From Lentzea californiensis (GTDB lineage: Bacteria > Actinomycetota > Actinomycetes > Mycobacteriales > Pseudonocardiaceae), in contig NZ_JANBBE010000005.1 of the NCBI RefSeq assembly GCF_024648825.1, forward strand, positions 372,001 to 436,000: 64,000 nt of DNA, in the 5' to 3' direction. Every line of letters starts with the position of its first letter. Positions within the stretch are counted from its first letter, which is position 1. The notes beneath the pieces were generated by a model. That model was not told where the DNA came from. It saw nothing but the letters and a program-made list of their open reading frames with translations, and made no database searches. A program made the position numbers and the translations under genes. This document shows, piece after piece, positions 7,934-15,061 of the stretch.

Positions 7934-10162
7934 ATGTGGAAACCCAGCGCCTGCATCCTCTGCGAGTGCAACTGCGGGATCGAGGTCCTCGTCGGTGACG
8001 ACGGCCGGTCGTTCGACAAGATCCGCGGCGACAAGCTCCACCCCGCGTCGGCCGGCTACACCTGCAACAAGGCGCTGCGCCTCGACCTGCACCAGAACGG
8101 TGACACGGGCCGGATCACGCACCCGCTGCGCCGGCGGCCCGACGGCACCTTCGAGGAGATCGACTGGGACACCGCGATCAATGAGATCGCGGCAGGTCTG
8201 GGCGAGGTTCGCGACACCTTCGGCGGGGAGGCGATCTTCTACTACGGCGGTGGCGGTCAGGGCAACCACCTCGGCGGCGCGTACTCGCCCGCCACGCTGG
8301 CCGCGTTCGGTGCCCGGTACCGCTCGTCCGCGCTCGCGCAGGAGAAGACCGGCGAGTTCTGGGTCAGCGCCCGCATGCTCGGCACCATGACCCGCGCGGA
8401 CTTCGAGCACTGCGAGGTCGCGCTGTTCGTCGGCAAGAACCCCTACCAGTCGCACGGTTTCCCGCGCGCCCGCTCGGTGCTCAAGGAGATCGCCAAGGAC
8501 CCGGCCCGGTCGATGATCGTGATCGACCCCGTGCGGACCGAGACGGCCGAACTGGCCGACTTCCACCTCCAGGTCAAGCCGGGCACCGATCTCTACCTGC
8601 TGACGGCGCTGGCCGCCGTGCTCGTGCAGGAGGACCTGATCGCCGCGGACTGGCTCGCCGAGCACACGGACGGCCTCGACGCCGTCACCGCTGTCCTGCG
8701 GCAGGTGCCCGTCGGCGACTACTGCGCCGTCGCCGACGTCGAGGAGGCGCTGGTGCGGGCGGTCGCCGCCCGGATCGCCGCCGCGGACTCCGTGGCCGTG
8801 TTCGAGGACCTCGGGGTCCAGATGAACCGCGACTCCACGCTCGTGAGCTACGTCGAGAAGCTGGTCTGGCTGCTCACCGGCAACTTCGGCAAGCAGGGCG
8901 CCCAGTACGTGCCCTCCAGCCTGGTGCCGATCGGTCGCGACCGCGGGCACGCCGGCGACGAGGGACCGCGCAGCCCGGTCGCGGGCGCGCGGATCATCAG
9001 CGGCCTGGTGCCGTGCAACGTGATCGCGGAGGAGATCCTCACCGACCACCCGGCCCGCTACCGGGCGATGCTGGTCGAGAGCGCGAACCCCGCGCACTCC
9101 CTGGCCGACTCGGCCCGGATGCGGGAAGCGCTCGCCGCACTGGAGCTCGTGGTCGTCATCGACATCGCGATGACCGAGACCGCACGGCTGGCGGACTACG
9201 TGCTGCCGGCGCCGACGCAGTTCGAGAAGTTCGAGGCCACGTTCTTCAACTTCGACTTCCCGCGCAACATCTTCCACCTGCGACACCCCGTGGTGCCCGC
9301 ACCGCAGGGCGTGCTGCCCGAGCCGGAGATCCACGCCCGTCTCGTCGAGGCCTCCGGCGCGCTCACCGAAAACGACTACGCACCACTGCGTGCGGCCGCA
9401 CAGGCTGGACGAGCCGAGTTCGCGCAGGCGTTCCTCTCCGCACTCGCGGATCCGGTGAAACGGCGGCTCGCGTCCGTTCTGCTGTACCGCACGCTCGGCC
9501 CGACGCTGCCGCACGACGCCTCGGCAGCCGCGGTGCTGTGGATGGCCGCGCACGAGTGCGCCCGCAAGAACCCGGCCGGAGTCGAGAAAGCGGGCTACGG
9601 GTCCGGGCTCGAGGCGGGGGAGCGGCTCTTCGAGGCGATCGTGAACGGTGCGCACGGCGTGCACATCACCGACGACGAGTACGACGTCTCGTGGCGGCGC
9701 CTGCGCGGAGAGCGGATCAACCTCGCTGTGCCGGAACTGCTCGCCGCGGTGGCCGCGCTGGGTGACAGGCCTGTCCCGCGACAGGACCCGGACTGGCCGT
9801 TCGTGCTGTCCGCGGGAGAACGACGCGCCTTCACCGCCAACACGATCATGCGCGACCCCAGCTGGCGACGGCGCGACCCGGACGGCCGCCTGCGCATGAG
9901 CGTCACCGACGCGACGAGGCTCGGCGTCACGACCGGCGACCGGGTCAAGCTCACGACCCGGCGCGGCAGCGCGGAGGTGTCCGTGGACGCCACGGACACC
10001 ATGCGCTCCGGGCACATCTCGCTTCCCAACGGCTTCGGGCTCACGGTGAAGGAGCGCACGGGCGTCGCTCCCAACGAGCTCACCGCCGCGGAGGACCGTG
10101 ACGAGTGGGCCGGCACGCCGTGGCACAAGCACGTGCCGGCCCGGCTCGAACCGCTCGGGTGA
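7934..10162 (+). CDS. Molybdopterin-dependent oxidoreductase with an N-terminal 4Fe-4S site
   Basis: A 742-residue enzyme of the DMSO reductase/formate dehydrogenase superfamily, carrying a bis-pyranopterin molybdenum centre. The N-terminal cluster ligands are Cys7, Cys10, Cys14 and Cys44 (C-x2-C-x3-C, then YTCNK with the lysine that follows the last Cys in this family). Further family features are FYYGGGGQGNH, the cofactor stretches VGKNPYQSHG and VIDPVRTETAELADF, and the C-terminal dinucleotide-binding domain with LPNGFGL. No Tat signal is seen, so it is probably cytoplasmic. AGGAG at 7921-7925 precedes the ATG by eight bases. No partner redox subunit is adjacent and no substrate can be assigned; a formate dehydrogenase-like or 'assimilatory' type is possible. 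Confidence 0.88.
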   Translation: MWKPSACILCECNCGIEVLVGDDGRSFDKIRGDKLHPASAGYTCNKALRLDLHQNGDTGRITHPLRRRPDGTFEEIDWDTAINEIAAGLGEVRDTFGGEAIFYYGGGGQGNHLGGAYSPATLAAFGARYRSSALAQEKTGEFWVSARMLGTMTRADFEHCEVALFVGKNPYQSHGFPRARSVLKEIAKDPARSMIVIDPVRTETAELADFHLQVKPGTDLYLLTALAAVLVQEDLIAADWLAEHTDGLDAVTAVLRQVPVGDYCAVADVEEALVRAVAARIAAADSVAVFEDLGVQMNRDSTLVSYVEKLVWLLTGNFGKQGAQYVPSSLVPIGRDRGHAGDEGPRSPVAGARIISGLVPCNVIAEEILTDHPARYRAMLVESANPAHSLADSARMREALAALELVVVIDIAMTETARLADYVLPAPTQFEKFEATFFNFDFPRNIFHLRHPVVPAPQGVLPEPEIHARLVEASGALTENDYAPLRAAAQAGRAEFAQAFLSALADPVKRRLASVLLYRTLGPTLPHDASAAAVLWMAAHECARKNPAGVEKAGYGSGLEAGERLFEAIVNGAHGVHITDDEYDVSWRRLRGERINLAVPELLAAVAALGDRPVPRQDPDWPFVLSAGERRAFTANTIMRDPSWRRRDPDGRLRMSVTDATRLGVTTGDRVKLTTRRGSAEVSVDATDTMRSGHISLPNGFGLTVKERTGVAPNELTAAEDRDEWAGTPWHKHVPARLEPLG

Positions 10163-10167
10163 AGGGT

Positions 10168-10196
10168 TCTTCCTGGGTGCGCCGCACCCGGGAAGA
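10168..10196 (+). terminator. Strong stem-loop terminator after the molybdoenzyme gene
   Basis: A 13-bp stem (one G-T pair) with a three-base loop GCC begins six bases past the stop codon; arms are TCTTCCTGGGTGC and GCACCCGGGAAGA. There is no long T-tract, as is common for actinomycete terminators. A weaker GAGCC/GGCTC hairpin follows at 10214-10226. Confidence 0.65.
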
Positions 10197-10240
10197 GCGA
10201 GGCCTGGCCGCCTGAGCCAAAGGCTCGCAGGATCAGGAGC

Positions 10241-10516
10241 GTGACGAACCGAGTGAACGACCAGAAGACCCAGGACAACGTCGACGTGGTGGGCATGTGG
10301 GTCACCGCGGACGGCCACATCCGCCAGGAGCTGCGCGCCGACGGCAGGTACGACGAGGCCCGCGGCAGCCGCGCCAGTGCGTACACCGGCAGCTACACGG
10401 TGACCGGTGCGCACCTCGACTACGTCGATGACACCGGGTTCACCGCCACCGGCGACGTGCGCGACGGAGTGCTCTACCACGAGCACCTGGTCCTCTACCG
10501 CGAGATCTCCGCATGA
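10241..10516 (+). CDS. Small Atu4866-like protein
   Basis: A 91-residue protein with the features of the Atu4866 family, a small lipocalin-like beta-barrel of unknown role: VVGMWVTADGHIRQEL, then GRYDEARG, a Tyr-rich middle part and DDTGFTATGDV. Start choice is uncertain: AGGAG at 10235-10239 is only one base before the GTG at 10241, and the next in-frame GTG (10253) is 13 bases away. It follows a terminator, so it probably has its own promoter, and it is convergent with the esterase gene two bases beyond its stop. In other genomes such proteins sit near small-molecule oxidoreductases or monooxygenases; here no functional link is clear. Confidence 0.7.
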   Translation: MTNRVNDQKTQDNVDVVGMWVTADGHIRQELRADGRYDEARGSRASAYTGSYTVTGAHLDYVDDTGFTATGDVRDGVLYHEHLVLYREISA

Positions 10517-10518
10517 GC

Positions 10519-11970
10519 TCAGCCAGGCCGCTCCCACGCCTGGCGTTCCGCGCCGCGCGGGTCGTCGACCGTGCCGCTGTCCAGGTCGAACCGCATGGTG
10601 GTGCGCCGGTTCTCGGTGTAGCGCGGCCAGCCGGGATCTCCGGTGCGGGCGAAGCGAACCCAGCTGTCGTGGACCCGCGTGACGAGAGACGACGGTGCTT
10701 CGTCCTCGCCGAGCAGCCTGTTCGGCCCGCGCAAGGCGGGAAGGCCGGTCCGCGCGAACACGAACGGGAGCTCGACCGTGTGCGTGGCGCCGAGCACGGG
10801 TGACCGCCACGCGAACTCGTAGGCGAAAGCCCGGGAGTGACGGGCGTGCGCCTCGGTGAGCGCCCAGGTGCCCGCGCCGAACAGGGCGTCGCCCAGGACG
10901 GCGGACCGGATCTCGCCGCCGGTGGCCGCCGGCCGCTGTTCGCGGTAGGTCCTGACCAGCCGCAGGGGGTCCGGGTGCGCCTTGGCCGCGACGGCGTCCA
11001 CGTCGGCGCTGGTCGAGCTGTCGTACTTGCCGAACGGGACCAGGTAGAGGTTGCCCTCCTCAGTGTTCGTGCCGATGAGCAGATCGACCTCGGCGACGGG
11101 GGCGTCCGCCGGTTGCGTGTCGAGGACCAGGCTGAACGGGCTCAGCCCCACCAGCGGATCGGTGTGCGTTGCTGTGCGCAGGTCGATGCCCGCGAGCTTG
11201 GACGCCGTCTCCACGAGACGCTCGTCGGAGATCCCCGCGAAGGCGTCGGCGCTCGCCTCGACGCCGAGGAGTTCGGCGGCGGCGCGGGTGACGAGGGCCG
11301 CCTGCTCGGATGAGAAGGCACCCAGACCGCTTCCACTTTGGACGATCGCGCGCCGGAACAACCCGGTGGCCTCAGGCGCGGCCAGCAGCCCGCCGACGAT
11401 GGTCGCCCCGGCGGACTGGCCGAACACCGTGACGGTGCCGGGATCGCCGCCGAACCCGGCGACGTTGTCCCGCACCCAGCGCAGGGCCGCGACCACGTCG
11501 AGCAGGCCGCGGTTGGCCGGTGCGCCGGGAACGTCGAGGAACCCGGCGACACCGAGGCGGTAGTTCACGGTGACGAGCACGACGCCGTCACGGGCGAACG
11601 CCGACCCGTCGTACAGCTCGGCGCGTCCGGAGCCGGCGACGAAGCCGCCACCGTGCACGAACACCATGACGGGCAGGCCGGTGGCGGCGGGATCCGGCGT
11701 CCAGACGTTGACGGTCAGGTAGTCCTCGCCGCGGTGCCAGCCCTCGCCGAAGTAGGCGCGCAGGTCCATGTTGCCGAGCAGGCGCGGCGCCTGCGGGGCG
11801 GTGGGCCCGAACTCGGTGGCATCGCGCACGTCCCGCCACGGCTCGTGCTCCGCAGGTGCCGCGAACCGGCTGGCACCGGAGGGCGCGGCGGCGTACGGGA
11901 TGCCGAGGAAGGCGGCGATCCCGTCGCGGCTCAGCCCGCGCACGGCACCTCGGGTGGTGACGACCTCCAT
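10519..11970 (-). CDS. Type B carboxylesterase/lipase
   Basis: A 483-residue alpha/beta hydrolase that should cleave carboxylic esters. The nucleophile elbow is FGQSAGA with the catalytic Ser, the oxyanion hole FVHGGGF, the acidic residue region IGTNTEEGN, and the catalytic His in ATHTVELPFVF. N-terminal signature GAVRG..RDGIAAFLGIPYA is typical of the family. No signal peptide, so cytoplasmic. The ATG at 11970 follows the stop of the upstream gene by five bases and uses AGAGGTGAGG as ribosome site. It is cotranscribed with the metallo-beta-lactamase-fold hydrolase, and both are divergent from an MmyB-type regulator that probably controls them. Confidence 0.9.
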   Translation of the reverse strand: MEVVTTRGAVRGLSRDGIAAFLGIPYAAAPSGASRFAAPAEHEPWRDVRDATEFGPTAPQAPRLLGNMDLRAYFGEGWHRGEDYLTVNVWTPDPAATGLPVMVFVHGGGFVAGSGRAELYDGSAFARDGVVLVTVNYRLGVAGFLDVPGAPANRGLLDVVAALRWVRDNVAGFGGDPGTVTVFGQSAGATIVGGLLAAPEATGLFRRAIVQSGSGLGAFSSEQAALVTRAAAELLGVEASADAFAGISDERLVETASKLAGIDLRTATHTDPLVGLSPFSLVLDTQPADAPVAEVDLLIGTNTEEGNLYLVPFGKYDSSTSADVDAVAAKAHPDPLRLVRTYREQRPAATGGEIRSAVLGDALFGAGTWALTEAHARHSRAFAYEFAWRSPVLGATHTVELPFVFARTGLPALRGPNRLLGEDEAPSSLVTRVHDSWVRFARTGDPGWPRYTENRRTTMRFDLDSGTVDDPRGAERQAWERPG

Positions 11971-11975
11971 CGGCC

Positions 11976-12875
11976 TCACCTCTGCTCGTAGGGGGAGAAG
12001 GAGGCCCAGTCCTTGATGGCGAACGTGTCCGCGTCGCGCGCGACCTCCACGGCGCCCCCGCCGGGGAAGTGCGCAGGGAACACCAGCGTGCGGGTGTCCG
12101 CGGCCTCGCCCAGGATCCTGCGGCGGGTGGCGCGGGCCTCGGCGGGGTCCTCGCAGAAGCAGCTGTTGGCGTCCGGTTCGAAGATCTGTGCCGGGGCGTG
12201 CACCAGGTCGCCGACGAACACCGCGCGGTCGGTGCCGGAGGCGAGGGTCAGGACGCTGGAGCCCGGCGTGTGGCCGGGTGCCGGTTCCAGGCGCAGGTTG
12301 GCGTCGATCTGGTGGCCGCGCTCCCACAGGTGCGCCAGACCGGCCTGGTGCACGGGGGCGACGCTGTCCTCGAAGACGTTCTGGTTGCCGCGGCCGAGCA
12401 CGGCCGTCCGGTCGTTGGCGGGGTTCCAGAAGTCGAAGTCGTCCTTCGGCATCAGGTAGGTGGCGTTGGGGAAGGTCGGCACCCAGGCGCGGTCCTCGAG
12501 GCGGGTGTTCCAGCCGACGTGGTCGACGTGCAGGTGGGTGTTGACGACGACGTCCACGTCCTCGGGGCGGACGCCGGCGCGGGCGAGGTTGCCGAGGAAG
12601 TCCGTGGAGAGATGGCTCCACACCGCGGCGTAAGGACGCTCCTTGTGGTTGCCGACCCCGGTGTCGACCAGGATCGTCCTGCCCTCGCTGCGCAACAGCC
12701 ACGTCTGGACGGCGGCCCGCACGTTCCCGGTGACGGGGTCGAGGAACTCCGGCTCCGTGTCCTCCCAGACCTGCCGCGAGCTCTCGGGGAAGAAGACGTC
12801 GGGCGTCATCTTCACCGAGCCGTAGTACTCCCACACACGGGTGACGGAGACGTCACCCAGTTCGATCGTGTCCAT
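11976..12875 (-). CDS. Metallo-beta-lactamase-fold hydrolase
   Basis: A 299-residue dinuclear-zinc hydrolase of the lactonase-like MBL group. It has the zinc motif THLHVDHVGW (H-x-H-x-D-H), further metal ligands in APGHTPGS and FVGDLVHAP, and a late His in FPAHFPGGG. Members act on lactones, esters or thioesters. Start is taken at the ATG 12875, although an in-frame TTG at 12908 would add 11 residues; neither has a clear ribosome site. It overlaps no gene but is five bases ahead of the esterase, so the two probably form an operon that breaks down or detoxifies an ester/lactone compound, which is inference. Confidence 0.88.
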   Translation of the reverse strand: MDTIELGDVSVTRVWEYYGSVKMTPDVFFPESSRQVWEDTEPEFLDPVTGNVRAAVQTWLLRSEGRTILVDTGVGNHKERPYAAVWSHLSTDFLGNLARAGVRPEDVDVVVNTHLHVDHVGWNTRLEDRAWVPTFPNATYLMPKDDFDFWNPANDRTAVLGRGNQNVFEDSVAPVHQAGLAHLWERGHQIDANLRLEPAPGHTPGSSVLTLASGTDRAVFVGDLVHAPAQIFEPDANSCFCEDPAEARATRRRILGEAADTRTLVFPAHFPGGGAVEVARDADTFAIKDWASFSPYEQR

Positions 12876-12926
12876 GCCGTCGATGCTGCGAACTCCGGCC
12901 GTGGGCAACCAGACCCGCCCTTGCCT

Positions 12927-12970
12927 ACCACTGGCGTGGTCAGGCTCGGCGCGGCCGGTGTGCGCATACT
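12927..12970. promoter_or_regulatory. Divergent promoter region with a candidate operator
   Basis: ACCAC (12927-12931) and GTGGT (12936-12940) form a 14-bp palindrome with a TGGC centre, between the divergent MBL-hydrolase and XRE genes. CATACT at 12965-12970 lies six bases before the XRE ATG, consistent with a leaderless -10 box. MmyB-type regulators commonly control the divergent neighbour from such a gap. Confidence 0.35.
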
Positions 12971-12976
12971 GGCCGG

Positions 12977-13909
12977 ATGAGCGGACAGGGACAGCTCGCC
13001 GAGTACCTCCAGGCCTGCCGGGCGCGCCTGCGACCGGACCAGGTCGGCCTCCCGACCTACGGCGAACGGCGACGCGTTCCCGGTCTGCGTCGCGAGGAGG
13101 TCGCCGGCCTGGCCGGCGTCAGCGCCTCCTACTACATCCGGCTGGAGCAAGGACAGGCGCTGCACGCGTCGCAGGAGGTCGTGGCCGCACTGGCCCGGGC
13201 GTTGCAACTGAACCCGGACGAACACGCCCACCTCCGCGAACTGGCCCAGCCTCGACGCCACCGGGCCGCGCCGAAACCACCGCCCGAACGCGTCTCGCCC
13301 GACACCGCCGAACTCCTCGCCACCCTGACCCAACCGGCGATCCTGCTGGGCAGGCGCGGCGACGTGCTGGCGTGGAACCCGTTGGGCCACGCCTTCTTCG
13401 CGGGCCACCTCGACCAGTCCAGTCCCCAACGCCCCGCCGACCGTCCGAACATGACCAAGCTGGTCTTCCTCGACGCGCACACCCGCGCCCTCTACGAGAA
13501 CTGGGCGGTCAAGGCCCGTGCGGTGGTGGGCAACCTCCGCCTCACCGCAGGCAAGTATCCGGAAGACCGCGAGCTGAGCGCCCTCGTGGGCGAGTTGGCG
13601 ACCCGCAGTCCCGAGTTCGCGACGATGTGGGCGGACCACCGGGTGCGCGCGTGCGACAGCACCGCGCACCGGATGCACCACCCCATCGCGGGAGAGATCA
13701 CGGTGAAGCAGCAGACACTCCGCCTCCCGCACGCCCCGGACCAGACGCTGACCGTGGTGACGACGCAACCCGGATCGGCCGCACAGGCCGCGCTCACGTT
13801 GCTCGGGCAGGCCGTGGCGATGGGACCGTTCGAAGATCCGTTGCCAATGGACTTCGCGGTGCCGGGACCGGTGACCTCCCCGGATCCACAGGGCCGTCAC
13901 TTGCTGTGA
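12977..13909 (+). CDS. XRE-family regulator with MmyB-like ligand-binding domain
   Basis: A 310-residue transcription factor. Residues about 10-85 are the Cro/CI-type helix-turn-helix with the family signature RRRVPGLRREEVAGLAGVS and YYIRLEQG; residues about 110-275 are the MmyB-like PAS-type domain (ATLTQPAILLGRRGDVLAWNP). These proteins typically regulate a divergent oxidoreductase or hydrolase gene, here the MBL hydrolase/esterase pair. There is no Shine-Dalgarno sequence; a CATACT six bases upstream suggests a leaderless transcript. The ligand is unknown; fatty acid binding was shown for the family member MmyB. Confidence 0.9.
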   Translation: MSGQGQLAEYLQACRARLRPDQVGLPTYGERRRVPGLRREEVAGLAGVSASYYIRLEQGQALHASQEVVAALARALQLNPDEHAHLRELAQPRRHRAAPKPPPERVSPDTAELLATLTQPAILLGRRGDVLAWNPLGHAFFAGHLDQSSPQRPADRPNMTKLVFLDAHTRALYENWAVKARAVVGNLRLTAGKYPEDRELSALVGELATRSPEFATMWADHRVRACDSTAHRMHHPIAGEITVKQQTLRLPHAPDQTLTVVTTQPGSAAQAALTLLGQAVAMGPFEDPLPMDFAVPGPVTSPDPQGRHLL

Positions 13910-14026
13910 CACCACGCTCACCGGCGGAAATGTGACCATCAACACTCGGCCGTGATGTTCCCGTGTTCATTTCGTAATGTGGCGCGCTGTGTGACCATGC
14001 CCTGTCCCCAACGCAAGGTGTCCCGA

Positions 14027-14686
14027 ATGTCGGGCCGACATAGAACGCCCCAGACAGCCAGCAAGAAACTGCCCATCGCAGTCGCCGCCACCCTCACCGC
14101 AGGACTGGCCGCGACCTTCTGGGTGGTCCGTGATTCAGACCAGCCGATCGACCCGACCGGAGCGGCCGCCAACCTGGCCGCCTCGTCGATCTCCGCAAGC
14201 CCGCCGTCTGTCACGTCGTCGACCACCGTGCCGCCGTCCTCGGAGCCTCCGGTGACGACCACCACGGCGCCCCCGGTGACCACGACCACCACGCTGCCTC
14301 CCGCGCCGCCTCCGCCCCCACCGCCGCCGCCCTGTCCGACCACCCTGGACGGCACCAAGCCGCACGTGGCGCAGGTGGGCCACCACATCGCTGGCAAGTT
14401 CGGCGTCGACGACATCGGCGGCGCGGCCGGCCGCGGCGGCTCCGGCGACCACCCCACCGGTCTGGCGCTGGACTTCATGGTCGACACCGCCACCGGCAAC
14501 GCCCTGGCCGACTACGTGCTGGCCAACCGCAAGGCGTTCGGCGTGACCTACGTGATCTGGCGCCAGCGCTACAACGACGGCAGCGGCTACACGCCGATGG
14601 AGGACCGTGGCAGCCCCACGGCCAACCACATGGACCACGTGCACGTGTCGTTCCAGGCGACCGCGACGGTCAAGGTCACCTGCTGA
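14027..14686 (+). CDS. Secreted or membrane-anchored LAS-type peptidase-like protein
   Basis: A 219-residue protein with an N-terminal hydrophobic helix (about 15-34) that is either an uncleaved anchor or a signal, then a Thr/Pro-rich linker (about 60-102) ending in a run of ten prolines, and a C-terminal domain of about 115 residues. That domain has His142 in GDHPTGLALDF with Asp149, and His204 and His206 in HMDHVHV, the H..D...H-x-H arrangement of LAS metallopeptidases such as VanY/D-Ala-D-Ala carboxypeptidases. It also matches the ARB_07466-like C-terminal domain of actinomycete wall proteins. It probably acts on or binds peptidoglycan; activity is not certain. The ATG at 14027 is preferred because AAGG lies eight bases ahead; the frame is open further upstream. 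Confidence 0.75.
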   Translation: MSGRHRTPQTASKKLPIAVAATLTAGLAATFWVVRDSDQPIDPTGAAANLAASSISASPPSVTSSTTVPPSSEPPVTTTTAPPVTTTTTLPPAPPPPPPPPPCPTTLDGTKPHVAQVGHHIAGKFGVDDIGGAAGRGGSGDHPTGLALDFMVDTATGNALADYVLANRKAFGVTYVIWRQRYNDGSGYTPMEDRGSPTANHMDHVHVSFQATATVKVTC

Positions 14687-14712
14687 TCTCCTCGCGCTGG
14701 CGCAGGCGACTT

Positions 14713-14742
14713 GTGGGCCGCGCCGCGTACGGCGCGGCCCAC
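14713..14742. terminator. Bidirectional terminator between convergent genes
   Basis: A perfect 13-bp stem (GTGGGCCGCGCCG at 14713-14725 and its complement at 14730-14742) with the four-base loop CGTA. It lies between the peptidase-like gene and the small gene that ends the minus-strand caspase operon, and marks the left boundary of the protease island. Confidence 0.75.
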
Positions 14743-14746
14743 GGCC

Positions 14747-15028
14747 TCAGTGCGGCAGATCGGTGATCTGACGGGGCTGGCCGCCGCCCGCGCGGCCGGA
14801 GATCTCGGTGGGACGCGGGCCGTTGCCGTTGTCGACGACGACGCTCGAGACCAGCCTGCCGTTGAAGAACACGGTGGCGGCGCCGTCGTCGTCGAACAGG
14901 GAGAGCCTGGCGACGGTGCCGTTCGTCATGGCGCCCTCGATCTCGGCGATCACCTTGGCGGCGTCAGCGGGCGGGAACTGCCACGACATGCCGTCGATGG
15001 TGACGCGCTGCTTCGAACCGTCGGTCAT
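14747..15028 (-). CDS. Small protein paired with the caspase gene
   Basis: A 93-residue acidic protein of unknown function and no recognised family. It has an amphipathic start KQRVTIDGMSWQF, a helix PPADAAKVIAEIEGAM, a beta-rich middle with LSLFDDDGAATVFFNG and VVVDNGNG, and a Gly/Arg tail. It begins 33 bases after the caspase stop with a GGAG site, as last gene of the operon. Small proteins directly linked to a caspase are often its adaptor, substrate or inhibitor; any of these is possible and none is shown. Confidence 0.65.
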   Translation of the reverse strand: MTDGSKQRVTIDGMSWQFPPADAAKVIAEIEGAMTNGTVARLSLFDDDGAATVFFNGRLVSSVVVDNGNGPRPTEISGRAGGGQPRQITDLPH

Positions 15029-15061
15029 CTCTGTCTCCTCGGGTAGGAACGAACGGTGCTG

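Noticed and set aside
7919..10810. A 963-codon open frame on the minus strand across the molybdopterin oxidoreductase gene
   Set aside because: It is opposite a gene with clear family motifs; its Arg/Gly/Val/His-rich translation is the usual mirror of a high-G+C gene.
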